Origin: Chara braunii
Taxonomy: Eukaryota > Streptophyta > Charophyceae > Charales > Characeae
Length of the DNA: 26,620 nt
Assembly: GCA_003427395.1 (NCBI GenBank)
Contig: BFEA01000132.1
Span: forward strand, 2,566,509 to 2,593,128
Direction of reading: 5' to 3'
Shown piece by piece: positions 1-9,905 of this stretch; within the stretch, counting starts at the first letter, position 1; each line of letters starts with the position of its first letter. The notes under the pieces are model-generated. The model worked only from the letters and a program-made list of their open reading frames with translations, was not told the origin of the DNA and made no database searches. The position numbers were made by a program, and so were the translations under genes.

Positions 1-1069
1 ACTTGGTGAAAATTCGAAAATAAACGGAATAATTTTAAAATTGTGATTTTACACAAAAGGAAACCAAGAGAGAGGAAAGAGAATAACTTATGGCCGCGAT
101 ATCCACAACCCTTCTGCTACCAGTCCCTGTCGCTTCGTCTCACTGAGAAGCGACTACTATTCTGAGGTGGTGGTCCCATAACGAAATACAGACGGCGCAC
201 TTATCCTCCTCAAAACAAACTGTCGGCCTACCTCCATTGGGTACCCGTGTCCGATGGTAAGGAGGGGGCTTATGACCCTCTTTCACGGGGGTGACAAGCC
301 TCCTGCCGATGCGGCCGCAGGTCGCCCCTCTTTTGGGGTTTCACCGCACAACGTTCGAGCAGGCCTCCCAACCAGCGGTACACGAGCGGCAGGCCAAATC
401 AGTCTGGGCCTCGAACTACAGCCGCGCACAAAATTCGAATCGCTTGACCTTCCCGTGAAACGATAGTGGGGAGGATTTATTTAGAGTGTGAGTGATAATA
501 ATTTCAATGATAATATTATAATTGCAATAATTATAAAGAAAGGAAAGAAAACTCAACGGCACAGTGGCCCGATATCGTTGGATTAACCCAGATTAAAACA
601 AAGACCAAGGCCACGATCTGAGTAGAGTTCAGACCCCTCGTTTTCCTTTCCGCCCTCACACATTTTGCTTTTTTTTGCTTCTCTCATCTAGTCTTTTCTT
701 TTTGATAGCGACTTGCCCCATGCACCTATCTCATAACCTGGTTAGTAGGAGCTCGACGCGCAGTAGAAAGGCCAGCGCCGATCTTTCCACCTCCGCGTCC
801 CAGTGCGAACCCGGCGGCTACCACGACCACAGGCCGGTTGTGCTCTGCTGTACAGCAGGGCGCCGAGTCTGCGTGGACCAACGGAAAGCCCTGTGGCGCA
901 CCCCTTTTGCTGAGGGCTACGCCACCGGGATCGGTCCGCGCCGAGAGCAGTCCTGGAACCAAACCTACAGCACGAGATGAGCCTAGGGAACAATAACCCA
1001 GAACATGGGACTAGTATTGAGTGAGGACCTGGTACACAAAGGAGGGCCGGGACACCGCGCCCTCCGACA
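1..1069. repeat. Left copy of long LTR-like direct repeat
   Basis: This segment recurs in the same orientation at 18594-19649. By eye I count about 45 substitutions, mostly transitions, plus a few small indels including a 12-bp one near 380, so identity is roughly 95-96%. Both copies end exactly at ...CTCCGACA. After that the left copy runs into a TATA box and gag-like ORF, and the right copy runs into a Harbinger gene. A shared boundary with element DNA on one side and target DNA on the other is what LTRs show. The upstream boundary cannot be placed, because the shared sequence begins at the window edge and at an assembly joint. Orientation is uncertain: no primer binding site starting TGG follows 1069. 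The repeat holds no convincing ORF and has an AT-rich stretch near 490-545. Confidence 0.75.
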
Positions 1070-1084
1070 TAATACCAAACCCCC

Positions 1085-1104
1085 ACCCAGCGTCCCCGCT
1101 GGGT
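1085..1104. other. Perfect 8-bp hairpin just past the LTR-like repeat
   Basis: ACCCAGCG (1085-1092) and CGCTGGGT (1097-1104) form a perfect 8-bp stem with a TCCC loop. A second small stem, TCGAAA/TTTCGA, follows before the TATA box. The hairpin lies 16 bp from the repeat boundary. Its role is unknown. Confidence 0.6.
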
Positions 1105-1122
1105 CGAAACGAGAAATTTCGA

Positions 1123-1129
1123 TATAAAA
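1123..1129 (+). promoter_or_regulatory. TATA box of a plus-strand promoter
   Basis: TATAAAA lies 54 bp after the LTR-like repeat. It is followed by a leader of about 400 nt that is strongly pyrimidine-rich (1180-1470), with repeated CTCTGCGCTAGC-like blocks, and then an ATG at 1553. This layout resembles a plant RNA polymerase II promoter with a CT-rich 5' leader. The promoter call is inferred from sequence only. Confidence 0.45.
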
Positions 1130-1552
1130 ACAGCACAACCTAATATTGCTCTCACACTTTCCCATTGCGACTTGAGGCGATTTTCGCACTACCATTTTTG
1201 CGCCAGCGGATTCTTCACCTTTCTCATAGCGCTCGTACTTTTCTGAGCACTTCTTCCTTCTTTGCGCTCACCTTCCTTCTCTGCGTTCATCTTCTTTCCA
1301 AGTGTTCGTCCCCACTCTCCGCGCTAACCATCTCTCTCTGCGCTAGGTCTCTTTCTCTGCGCTAGCCTCTTCTCTTAGCGTTAACTTTCTCTTCTGGCGC
1401 TAACTTTCTTTTCTCAGCGTTAGTTTTTCTTCTCCCCTTTTTAACAATTTTTTTGTTCTTAGAGTGCATTCCACTCACGCCTTTTGACTATAACCTTTAC
1501 CACTATTTCCCTGTTTCTTGTCCCTATCTTAATTGTTCTCTCACCTTTCGTC
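1130..1552 (+). other. Pyrimidine-rich leader with GCGCTA/GCGTTA repeats
   Basis: There is no credible gene here. About 1180-1470 consists of degenerate repeats in which CTTTCTCT-type runs alternate with GCGCTA or GCGTTA (for example near 1321, 1347, 1363, 1378, 1398 and 1418). The stretch looks like a transcribed CT-rich leader between the TATA box at 1123 and the ATG at 1553. Confidence 0.45.
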
Positions 1553-2015
1553 ATGCCTGAAGCACGTCGTGGACAAGGTAGTGGAAGGGGAGGAAGAGGA
1601 GGGAAGGCTAAAGAGGAGCAGCCGACCAGGGCACGGCGAGATTATAGTTCAGAGGAGGAGGAGGGCGAACCACGATGGTCACCCAAGATTATACCCTCAC
1701 TACCCGTTGGCAGAGAGGTATGAAAGAACTCCATCCTCTGATAGGATGGAATTCCTCCGCAAAAGATTTGTTGCCCGATATGGTACACCCAACGGTTTTT
1801 CTCCTCCCTATATCCCTAGAGCTCCTTCCACCCCTGCCGTAAGCAAGGCTATAGTGCCCGCTCCGCCTCCTGCTGTTCCATGCACTGTCTCATCTCCTCA
1901 TCACCCCAGTCACTGTGTTCTCTTCAGTATTTTCTTCCTTCTCTTCCTTTTCCAGCTTGAACTCATGGTTGTCTTTTATGTCCTATATAAGCGTGACTTC
2001 TTCTCAGCCTTTTAA
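1553..2015 (+). pseudogene. Basic Arg/Gly-rich gag-like ORF, antisense to the main retroelement
   Basis: From the ATG at 1553 the first frame encodes a very basic RG-rich start (residues about 4-20 are R, G, K). Acidic and Arg patches follow (SSEEEEGEPRW), and the frame stops at 1723. A second frame, overlapping from about 1690, carries RMEFLRKRFVARYGTPNGF and then a Pro-rich tail. A 1-nt shift or splicing would join them. Possible splice signals are visible: a GTAAGC donor at 1839 and an acceptor after a pyrimidine run at 1954-1955 (TTCCAG). A GTATGA donor lies at 1718. The composition suits a gag N-terminus or a nucleic-acid-binding protein, but I do not recognise the family. The orientation is opposite to the Ty3 pol genes. 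Some plant Tat-lineage elements are known to carry antisense extra ORFs near the 3' LTR, and this could be one. Confidence 0.35.
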
Positions 2016-2060
2016 ATCTGATTTCTGGCTCACAAAATTCTCAATTCAGTCCACTTCATA

Positions 2061-2145
2061 GCGTCCCAGGCCTGAAAGTTTGGCTTCCTTGGGCCAGGGA
2101 CGCCGGTTCCTCGTGAACCAGGCCGCTTGTCGGCCACCAAATAAA
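2061..2145. other. Cluster of short inverted repeats next to an AATAAA
   Basis: GCGTCCC (2061-2067) pairs with GGGACGC (2097-2103), and the pairing extends with one mismatch into AGGCC/GGCC. GGTTC (2105-2109) pairs with GAACC (2115-2119). An AATAAA sits at 2140-2145. The cluster could be a structured 3' end for plus-strand transcripts, or the remains of an LTR edge (TGTCGG at about 2128). I cannot decide between these. Confidence 0.35.
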
Positions 2146-2290
2146 ATTTTAAGAAGGATTTTGTCTGAATGTTTGACTTGTTCAACAGTTGGCTTTTCAC
2201 ATGGGGGTTACGTTAGCTCTTGATCAGGCATTTATGCCAAGGATGACCCCAGTAACGAGGGTACTCACTCTATCTGCTATGCTGGGAGTA

Positions 2291-2450
2291 GGGTATACCA
2301 AACCCTCTTTTCTGTTATCTGGTCTGAGTGAAATGTCTCAGCCTCTCGAGCACCTGATGGGGATACCAAACCCTTGTTTTCTTTCTCCGGTCTGAGTGAG
2401 ACGTCTTCTCAACTTCTCAGAAAAAAGGGAGGGGATACCAAACCCTTTTC
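2291..2450. repeat. Approximately 70-bp tandem repeat, about 2.3 copies
   Basis: The core G(G/T)ATACCAAACCC recurs at about 2291, 2359 and 2431. It is followed by T-rich sequence and (T/C)GGTCTGAGTGA, with spacings of about 68 and 72 bp. The same ATACCAAACCC core also occurs at 1073, directly after the left LTR-like copy. Read on the minus strand it becomes a GGGTTTGGTAT block. Confidence 0.6.
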
Positions 2451-3560
2451 ATTTTCTCTGGTCCAGGAACTTCAGATAAGTATTTGCATACCTGCAAAAT
2501 CAGCAAGTCCCACAGACAACAACCATGCCCCAGCAAGCAGACCCTCTGACAACCAGCAGTCAAGTATTAATAAATTAGAATAAAAACCCATAAATAAAAT
2601 AATAAATATCAAATAATAATTAATACATAACAACTCTTCATTCCCAGGATTTATTGATTGCCTTGGTTTCGGCCTACCACTGGTCAGGAATGTCGGACTT
2701 CCCGTCAGTCTGCCATACCTCATTCGGTCCGCCTCAGGCCAGGACTAGTCAGACTATTTGTCTCGACAGCCCCTTTGACCTGCCTCGAGGTCAGGACCAA
2801 TCATACCCACTACCCGAGTATAACAGCCCTTTGGCACTCTCGCCAGGGCACGTAGACTATAGCGGGTCTGGTCACCCTATGACAGTAGACGTCCCGTCAG
2901 TCTGACTGTCCCGAATCCGGATTTGGCCACTGAGGTCAGGAACCGGCTCACCTACCAGTTTTTGGCCAAGGGCGCTGGCTACCCCGCCCAAATTTTTGAA
3001 CGTGGGACCCGGTCTAACCACAGTTCCAGGCTCTGGCTAACCTCACTGGATTACATCCCCTGATTGCGGTAGGGTTCCAGCTGACCCCTTTCAGCCTCAT
3101 AGGCCAGACTCCCGGAGTCTTAGCCTCAGCTAACTACGGAATTCGACACTCGCGTCGGGGACCTGCTGACCCCACCAGATTGCAACCTACTGCGGTAAGG
3201 CTCTGGTTGGCCCCGACAATCAACGCATCCTTAGGTCAAAGAAGAAAACCCCAGACACAGACAACCAGGCAAGCATATCATAACCCACAAGCAGACTGCC
3301 CACACCCCATAACAGGACAAACAATTTCTCAAGAGACGTCCCTTCAGTCTCAAGAGGCACTGAGTAATAACATGTTAGCCAACACTGAGAGTTCGCAAGG
3401 GGCCTCCCTTTGGTCTCAAGCAAAGAACTTAGTGCTAGCCCAGAGAGGTCCCTTCCCTCTACTGAGATTTTTTTTCCAAAAGACGTCCCGTCAGTCTCAA
3501 GGAAATACTGAAATACTGATCTCAGAGAGGTCTCTTCCCTCATCTGAGTAAAGACAGACC

Positions 3561-3735
3561 CTTAGCCAAGAAACACGAAGTTCCTCTACTGACCACTCCT
3601 AGTCAAGTAAAGTTGAACTTCTTTATGCCTGTCTTCATCTGAATCTCTTGAATGGACAACTTAGTCAGAGACACGAAGTCCTTCTGCTGATAACTTTCAT
3701 TCAGGCAGAACTGAACCTCTTTATGCCCATCATGC
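3561..3735. repeat. 99-bp tandem repeat, two copies
   Basis: CTTAG(C/T)CA(A/G) with ACACGAAGT then C-T-rich and CTGA sequence starts at 3561 and again at 3660. Each copy ends with a GAAC(T/C)TCTTTATGCC(T/C) block (near 3615 and 3715). The copies are moderately diverged. Confidence 0.55.
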
Positions 3736-3948
3736 TCTCTCTTTGTGATAATAATAATACTGCTCATATCATTTGATATACCACAGCCATGAGTTTCTCA
3801 GATCTTGACACTGTGTCAATGCTCTCAGAACTGTACTCACAGTTACTCCCTACTCTCAGGATTTGACACTCATGGAACGACTGCAGCGCTGTATCGAAAA
3901 TATAGTCTCATTAACTTAGTTGCTTGCTGAAAACGATAACGAAATAAC

Positions 3949-4028
3949 TTGCTGAAAACTGGAATACTGAAACTGAGATGCTGAAACTGAAGTACTGAAA
4001 CTGAAACACTGAAATTAAAATGCTGAAT
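3949..4028. repeat. Short tandem repeat of CTGAAACTGAA type
   Basis: GCTGAAA, ACTGAAA and CTGAAACTGA units recur every 6-16 bp across about 80 bp, directly 3' of the predicted end of the integrase on the minus strand. Confidence 0.6.
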
Positions 4029-4100
4029 TGACTATGCAAGAATAATCATTGTCTGTTGATAAATGAGCCTCACTGTCCCAGTGTCTTACTGTACTCTTTC

Positions 4101-5300
4101 TTAGTCCTCTATGACCATTCTCTCACTTGGATGATTGACTTTTCTTCTCTCTCTTCGGAGTCACTGTAGGGATCAAGTCGGGATCTCTGAAGATGAACTT
4201 ACGAAGTCTTGACCCTGATACCATGTCATGAACCCTGGATCCATCCATTTATGAGATCTCATAAACCTTGCCTTCTGCCTCTCCTGTGATTCTGTAAGGA
4301 CCAAGCCATCTGGGCTCCAATCGTTTAGTCCATTTGTGTCTGAAGAGAACTGTCAAACAGAAGAACAACATCCCCAATCTTCAATTTCTCTTTTCTTATA
4401 TATTTTTTCTTGTTCCATCTTTCTTGATCTGATAGCCTGTTGGATGTCATTCTCTCTGCTGCATCCATCACTGCCCGATCGACTTCAGATATCTGTCTCA
4501 TTCTGATCTGAAGGAGTTCTGAAATAGAATAATCCCTGTCACTTTCTTGACTTGACCATGTCTTGACAATACGTTCAATAGGCAATGTAGCATATAGGCC
4601 GTACCACAGAGTAAAAGGTGCATAACCAGTAGTCCTCTTGATTGTGATATTATCAGCATATACAGTAGCTCTTAACACCTTTGGCCAGTTACCGAGTTTC
4701 CCTTCACACCACTTGGTCAATGAATCTTTCAAATTTTTGTGGCCTCTTTCAACAGGTGCATTCGCTTGAGGATGGTAAGTAGTAACATACCGAATTCTGA
4801 CACCCAATCTGAGTGTAATTCTTCTGACAACCTCATTTTTGAATTCTGACCCTCTGTCTGAGACAAATTCTCTGATAGAAGGATACCTGAGATAGACGTC
4901 CTCTATCCAATCATCCACTTGCTCAGCTGTCTTCCTTTTCAAAGCTTTTGCCTCAACGTATCTAGAGAAATTATCTCTCATGTTTAGTATGTATCTCATC
5001 CCACCCTTGCCTAGAGGCATAGTGATGAGATCCAGATGAACTCTACTACCTGGCTCTACCAGGATTGTAGGAAATAGGGGCTCAATCATCATTGTGGTAG
5101 ATCTCACATGATTTACAGTATCTGAAAATCATGTCTCTCATGCCAGGCCAAAAGTAGAGTTTGACAGTCTTGGAGTAGGTAGCCTCAGCAGCCCTGTGGC
5201 CACCGACAACCCCTTCATGTAGAGCAACAATTATCTCTAACTGCCTCTCTTTACCACAGACCACTCTTAGTGGAGGTAGGCCTCCTTTACCATCCACAAA
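4101..5300 (-). pseudogene. Ty3/gypsy integrase (H2C2 zinc, DDE core, C-terminal tail)
   Basis: The HHCC zinc-binding domain is encoded at 5297-5082 (H27, H34, C61, C64 counted from 5297). After a frameshift near 5090 the catalytic core follows at 5107-4325, with D26 in HLDLITMP, D84 in FVSDRGSEF and E120 in PVERGH. The last two are separated by 35 residues, matching the D,D35E rule. All three catalytic residues are intact. A shift near 4325 and an in-frame TAA at 4249-4251 split off the C-terminal part (GPYRITGEA and LRKFIFRDPDLIP), which ends at 4101. Upstream it is continuous with the RNase H tail frame. The protein would insert the element cDNA into chromosomes. It is broken here but has an intact active site. 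Confidence 0.85.
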
Positions 5301-5740
5301 GAGATGTCCTCTTTTTAGCCTGAATTTCCTCCTTGAATCTTTACAATAATATTCCTTTAGCTATTCCCTTTCCATCTTTCTACCAATCTCTTGATGATCT
5401 TCATCATATTCTTCAAAGAAAAAAAATATCTCTTCTTCCTTCTTTTCACTCTTTTCTTCTTCCTTTGAACCTGAACTTTTCCCAATCTCATGAGCAGCCA
5501 CTGCTGCTGCATTAACTCTGGCATATCAATCGTTCGGTTCATCTTCTTCCTCTTTCCCAATAATCGATTCATAAACGTATGCACTTGGGATTTCTCCCCA
5601 ACTGTCTCTCTCTTCAGGCCACAGACTCCACATGTAGGAGCATGGTGCCTCGTAATCCTCATCATCTTTTTCATTAAGGAAATTATCAACATAGGCAGAT
5701 TCTTCAATTGTTTCATTCACATCTTCTTCTTTTTCTCGCC
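5300..5740 (-). pseudogene. Acidic/charged linker between RNase H and integrase
   Basis: The frame of the integrase zinc domain can be followed upstream without a shift to about 5807. It encodes a very acidic, Lys/Glu-rich stretch with an ADGLSRIEW end-of-RNase-H motif at its start. In-frame stops lie near 5527 (TGA) and near 5335 (TAG). ADGLSR motifs mark the RNase H to integrase boundary in Ty3 elements. The long acidic linker (about 130 residues) is longer than in most elements I know. Confidence 0.6.
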
Positions 5741-6120
5741 ACTCAATCCGGCTTAAGCCATCCGCTCTGTTTTTTTTTTGTGGGAATCTTTTCCAATTTA
5801 AAATCATATGTCCAGATGAAAGCGATCCACCTGCTGACTGTTGGATCTACCTGTTGATGATTTTTAATGGCACCTATCACAGCAGATGCATCAGTCCTCA
5901 GAACGAATCTCCTTCCAAAAACGTAGTGCCTGAAGCACTTGAGGCTATGGATGATTGACAGTAGCTCTTTCCTGAATTGGGTGTAGCATTTTTCAATAGA
6001 ATTGAGGGTTCTGCTTTCAAATCTTAGAGGTCTTTCTCTCTCATTTTCATCTTTCTGAATAAGTACTCCATCCAGAGCAATTGGTCCTCCATCCGCCTTG
6101 TCTCCTCATCATCATAATAT
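5740..6120 (-). pseudogene. RNase H domain of the Ty3 element
   Basis: Translation of the minus strand between 6110 and 5750 gives, in order, ALDGVLIQKDENERERPL, SRTLNSIEKCYTQFRKELL, then FGRRFVLRTDASAV and WTYDFKLEKIP. These are the hallmarks of the Ty3-type RNase H that follows RT: first Asp in ALDG, Glu in KELLSI and Asp in RTDAS. The domain degrades the RNA strand of the RNA/DNA hybrid during reverse transcription. Frameshifts at about 6095 and at the A-run near 5775 isolate it from the RT part and from the ADGLSR end. Confidence comes from motif order, not from an intact reading frame. Confidence 0.75.
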
Positions 6121-6209
6121 GGTACTCGCAACACTACACCACTATCTCTTAGTTTTTCTTGTAACGTTTCTGCTGCAGCCTGTCTTTTATCATTCCATGC
6201 TAAGTTAGC

Positions 6210-7377
6210 TCATTGTCTTACCATTTCTCTCAGAGGCTCTGCAAGGGCAGCAAAATGAGGAATAAAAATCCTCCAGAATCCACAGACTCCCAAGAAGCTC
6301 CTGACATCTGTCACTCTTTTGAGAGGCAGAGACCAGTTCAAGATCTTGTCTATCTTCTTGGGATCTGGGCTCCTACCCTTGGAGAAGCATCTGAAGTCCA
6401 AGATTATCACTTCTGGTTGGAAGAGAAGGGACTTTGACCCACTGGCAGTCAGATTATACTTCCGAAGTCTTTCTAGGACCATCTTTACTCCTTCAGCATG
6501 TTCCCAGACAAACTTCCTGACTCCCCCTGCGATCAAAGTTTCATCTCTTACCAAGGGTCCTTTTACAGGATTATCATCAATGTGAGGTTATTTCAGGGGA
6601 AATATCCTGCATGACTTTGATCATATCCCTTTGAACCACTGCCACTCCGTTAGTCCAGCCCTGAGGTACCACACACATCTGAACAAACCCCCTTGGAGTA
6701 TGCATGGCAGTCATTGGCCGACTAGTGGGATCAATAGGGAACTGATCATAGCCAGAATACAGGTCAACTAGAGAATAAATACATCGACCACCAAAGGACT
6801 CAGCGAGGAGATCAGCATTAAGAAGACTACCTGCATCACGTACCGTCACAGAATTGAGTTTCTGAAGATTCTGTATCCATCTTAGTCCGCCCCCTGGTTT
6901 CCAGAAACAAAACCAGTGGTTAGCATATGGTCCATCAGCAGGTTCAGCAACATTAGATACAATCTTCTTGTCAAGTTACTTCACTAGTTCCGCTTCCTCC
7001 TTTAGGGCATACTTGGTTGGTCTATCATTTCATGGAACATGATCAACTGTCCAGATCTTGACAATCTTAATCATGTCCACGTCCAACCGCCCTCTCTCTT
7101 CATCATTAAAGGAGAAAGCACCGGAGAATTTCTGACACATCTTGAAGATATATTCTTTCTCTTTAGGCAGGATAAACTGATCCGAGCCTATCTTCATTGT
7201 GTCAAACCTTTCTTTGGTGACCCTATTCTCCAGTTTTGCTGATTCCCTCAATGCTCTTATAATTTGTCTTTCCTTTTCCAATGCTTCATCATAGTCTTTC
7301 TCTATTAGGACTGCCACTGGGTTTTTCTTCACCCCCTTGGGCTTGTATTTTCTTCTTGACCCAGTGACTATTTTCCT
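6210..7377 (-). pseudogene. Ty3/gypsy reverse transcriptase
   Basis: From 7377 one frame runs to 6577, with stops at 7030-7032 (TGA, after VDHVP) and 6976-6978 (TAA). RT motifs are visible: WFCFWKPGGGLRWIQNLQK, then YSLVDLYSGYDQ with the first catalytic Asp (position 29 counted from 6849), then VPQGWTN. At the active site the frame breaks. The DD pair is present in the next frame as HIDD instead of Y/F-x-DD, and the thumb/connection part follows to 6210 (FLGVCGFWRIFIPHFA). The enzyme would copy element RNA to cDNA. Its N-terminal portion is entered from the -1 frame relative to gag-protease (see 7315-7383). The Tyr change and the adjacent frameshift would abolish activity. Confidence 0.88.
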
Positions 7378-7383
7378 AAAAAA
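7315..7383 (-). promoter_or_regulatory. Candidate -1 ribosomal frameshift signal at the protease/RT junction
   Basis: On the minus strand the gag-protease frame reads CCT TTT TTA GGA AAA TAG. T TTT TTA (7383-7377) is the classic slippery heptamer UUUUUUA in the correct phase. After an 8-nt spacer (GGAAAATA, which contains the first two bases of the stop codon), GTCACTGGGT (7368-7359) pairs with ACCCAGTGGC (7322-7313) in a 10-bp stem with one G-U pair and a 36-nt loop. Slipping back one base enters exactly the frame that is open through the RT N-terminus, bypassing the UAG at 7370-7368. The geometry matches known -1 frameshift sites. The caveat is that this element carries other frameshifts that are plainly decay. 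Confidence 0.6.
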
Positions 7384-9905
7384 GGGTGAGTCGATGCAAA
7401 TCTCAATTCCATCTTTCCTCCCTTAGTAGTCTCTACAGCTTTCTTTAAGGCTTCAATTTGTCCGACCTCCTCCTCGAGTTTACCAAGGGCTTTTATCATT
7501 TTTGAAACTTGATTGATTCCCACTGAAATCTCTTCTTTTGCTTCTCGTTTTCCTTCCTCCTTTAGTCTCCTAACCCTTTCAGCAGATTCCTCCCTCCTGA
7601 TCGAATTAGCAGATAGTTGATGCTTGAAATCATTTTTCGTACCGACCATAAAGGTCTGCTCTTGAGCAGTCTCGGGATCCTGTAAACTGATCGAGGATGA
7701 CCCCTCATGACTGAAAAATTGGACCGCCTCTATCCTATGCAAGAACGAAGTTCCCAAGATACATTCATGATCCAGATCCGGTACTACAAAACCCAGTAAC
7801 TCCACAGTCATTGTCCCAACCTTGATAGGCAAATTATCAATGAATCCTGCCACGAACAGCTTTCCTGCAATATTACTCAGTACATTTTGTGCAGGTCTGT
7901 CTATAGATAAATTACATGCTTCCATCGTTCTTCGTGAAAGAAGTATCATCTCTGCCCCAGAATCTACTAGGGCTAGAATTTTCACTTGATTAATGCGAAT
8001 TGTAAGATGCCCACAACCCATTGTTGCAAATCTCATCTTGCAATCTGATGGAGATCTCTTCACTTGGTTGAGAAAGATTGACCCGAAATAATTAACTTCC
8101 ATTTTCTTCTTCTCAATTAACCTCTTCAACTCTTCTCTCAGTTTGGGTGCTAGTGTCATTGCTTCCTTGAAAGACAGTGCCACTTCCGTTTCTTCCAGCA
8201 TTTTAGCAATTACATCATAAATCACAGTCTCATCAATCAAATCACTTTTTAGAATAAATTTTCTCTTTCTCCTTTGTTCATTATTTTCCTGTGAACGTTC
8301 CAGTTCAGGGTCATCAAGGATGTTAATAAGTGACTCCTCAACCTTCTTTCTTTTCTTTTCTTCTATCATTTGAGATGTCATACGGGTCTGATGGTTTTTT
8401 ACTTCACCAACCCTGACACTGGGTTTCACGATAAGTTCTGGGGGTAGATCACCATGGAATGACATCATATTAGCCAGGGGACGAGCCATTTCATTGAAAG
8501 GGGACTCCACTAATTCAGAAAGATTCTGAGAAGAAGGATTTCCTCTCAGTGGAGACTCACTTGTAGATGCCTCGGTAGACCCACACTCTGTCAATGTTAA
8601 GGACTGCAGAGACAACTCAATCGTGGTATAAGGGTCATCTGTTCTTTGTACCAGTTCATTAGGCAAGTCTCTAATGAGGAAATGAACATTCACATTGATC
8701 TTTCTCTTCTTCTTAATCTTCATCTTTTCATCATGTTTAAGAACAAGAAGCCTCATACCTCCCGGATGTCTGGGGTCCAACTTATTCCATGAGCTATCAC
8801 AGACATGGCCCATTGCATCTTTCTTTGCCACCTCACTCCTTACATCCTCCTCAAGAGGTTTGTAATAGGTGGTAGTATGTCCACTTTCGCCACAATAGTT
8901 GCAAGTAAAACTCCTCTTAGGACGCTCATCATATTTTCTTCTCTCTCTGTTTCCTCCATTACCGTTCTTCTCATTCCTTTTGGTTCTGGACGAATCCCCC
9001 TTCTTACAATGATTTTCATTGTCATCATCATCGTCGTTATCTTCCTCACTTTCAGTCTTTTTCTTTCCCCTTTCATCCACAGCATGTGTTGCAGGCCTTG
9101 CAGGCATAAAGTTAGCCATCACTTTTTGGAGAATATTCTCAGTAGTTAGATTGCTTCCTCTATTCATTTCATTCTCAGTCTCCCAATCCTTGGTCAAAGT
9201 ACTGATCTGATCCAGTGATCATTTCTTATGGGAGACAGTATGTAGAGTTCTTATGATTGCAACCATTTCATCCCATTTGAGAGGATAATGCTGAGCTTGA
9301 TTAAGAACTGTTTGTCTTTCAGTGTCAGTAAAATTTGTCAAAAATATATGGCATCTTTGAGCTTCGTCAAAATATGGAATTATTCTTGCTGTTCGGATGA
9401 AGGTCTGAAGAAAAACATTAAAAGTGTCATATTTAGCTCTTCTGATGTTAAGTAAGTCCTTAGTTGTGGTTGGAACTGAATCTTTCTCAAATTCCTTTTT
9501 CAGTCTCTCCTTGACTTCTTCCTAAGTAGTAACACCTTCCATTAGTTCCTGAACTGCCAGTCTCGAATCAGTGTCACAATAAGATAGAAGGTGCTTAAGT
9601 CGTTGCTTATCTGTCCAACTATAACTGAGTCAAAATAATTCATACTCATCCAAGAAGTCATTAACTTCAGGTCCTCTGAAGCAGGGAATCCTCTCATCTG
9701 ACCTCTTTGCTCTTGCAATGTCTGACCCTCCTTTTATAGTATCAACTCTCTCGACTAGTTCCCGTATAACCCCAACCAAGGCCTCTTCATTGGTCCCTGT
9801 TGATGTACTCGGTCTTGCTCGCCCTGCCATCTTCACCATAGACTTTTTCCAGATATCATTTTCTCTCCCTCTATCACTCTTATCCTTTTTTTCTCTGCTC
9901 TTCAA
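7368..9905 (-). pseudogene. gag (nucleocapsid) plus aspartic protease polyprotein
   Basis: One frame runs from about 9905 to the TAG at 7368 and is interrupted by three stops: 9630-9632 (TGA), 9522-9524 (TAG) and 9219-9221 (TGA). The capsid part contains CFRGPEVNDFLDEYELF. In the uninterrupted 609-codon part (9197-7368) an acidic/basic tract leads to a zinc knuckle, C99-x2-C102-x4-H107, whose last Cys is Tyr112 (codon TAC at 8864-8862). An aspartic protease follows with the active site LVDSGAE (D412) and the flap/core motif CILGTSFL (about 479-486). The last 75 residues are charged and helix-prone. Gag would package RNA and the protease would mature the polyprotein. The reading frame ends directly after the slippery site. 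Confidence 0.88.

Larger units (their letters stand above)
2016..4100 (-). other. Repeat-rich noncoding region downstream of pol
   Basis: No ORF here is convincing. On the minus strand this is the 3' region after the integrase. It is built from several families of degenerate short tandem repeats (about 2291-2450, 3320-3550, 3561-3735 and 3949-4028) and an AT-rich patch at 2565-2635. Motifs of the type AGACGTCCC(T/G)TCAGTCTCAAG recur at about 3335 and 3480. I could not find a 3' LTR matching the sequence beside the primer binding site at 12207. Confidence 0.5.

Noticed and set aside
2104-2140. Second primer binding site (minus strand TGGTTCACGAGG after CCGACA)
   Set aside because: It does not clearly match a tRNA 3' end, sits 7 nt from the presumed LTR edge, and no gag follows on the minus strand. 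The sequence is better explained by a GGTTC/GAACC hairpin.
3180-3551. Plus-strand Gln/Ser-rich ORF
   Set aside because: It encodes the translated form of degenerate tandem repeats (SQ motifs repeated with the DNA unit), with no start context or domain.
2127-4100. 3' LTR mate of the sequence starting at 12207
   Set aside because: Both start TGTCG, but the following 100 bp do not align by eye, so I cannot call an LTR pair.
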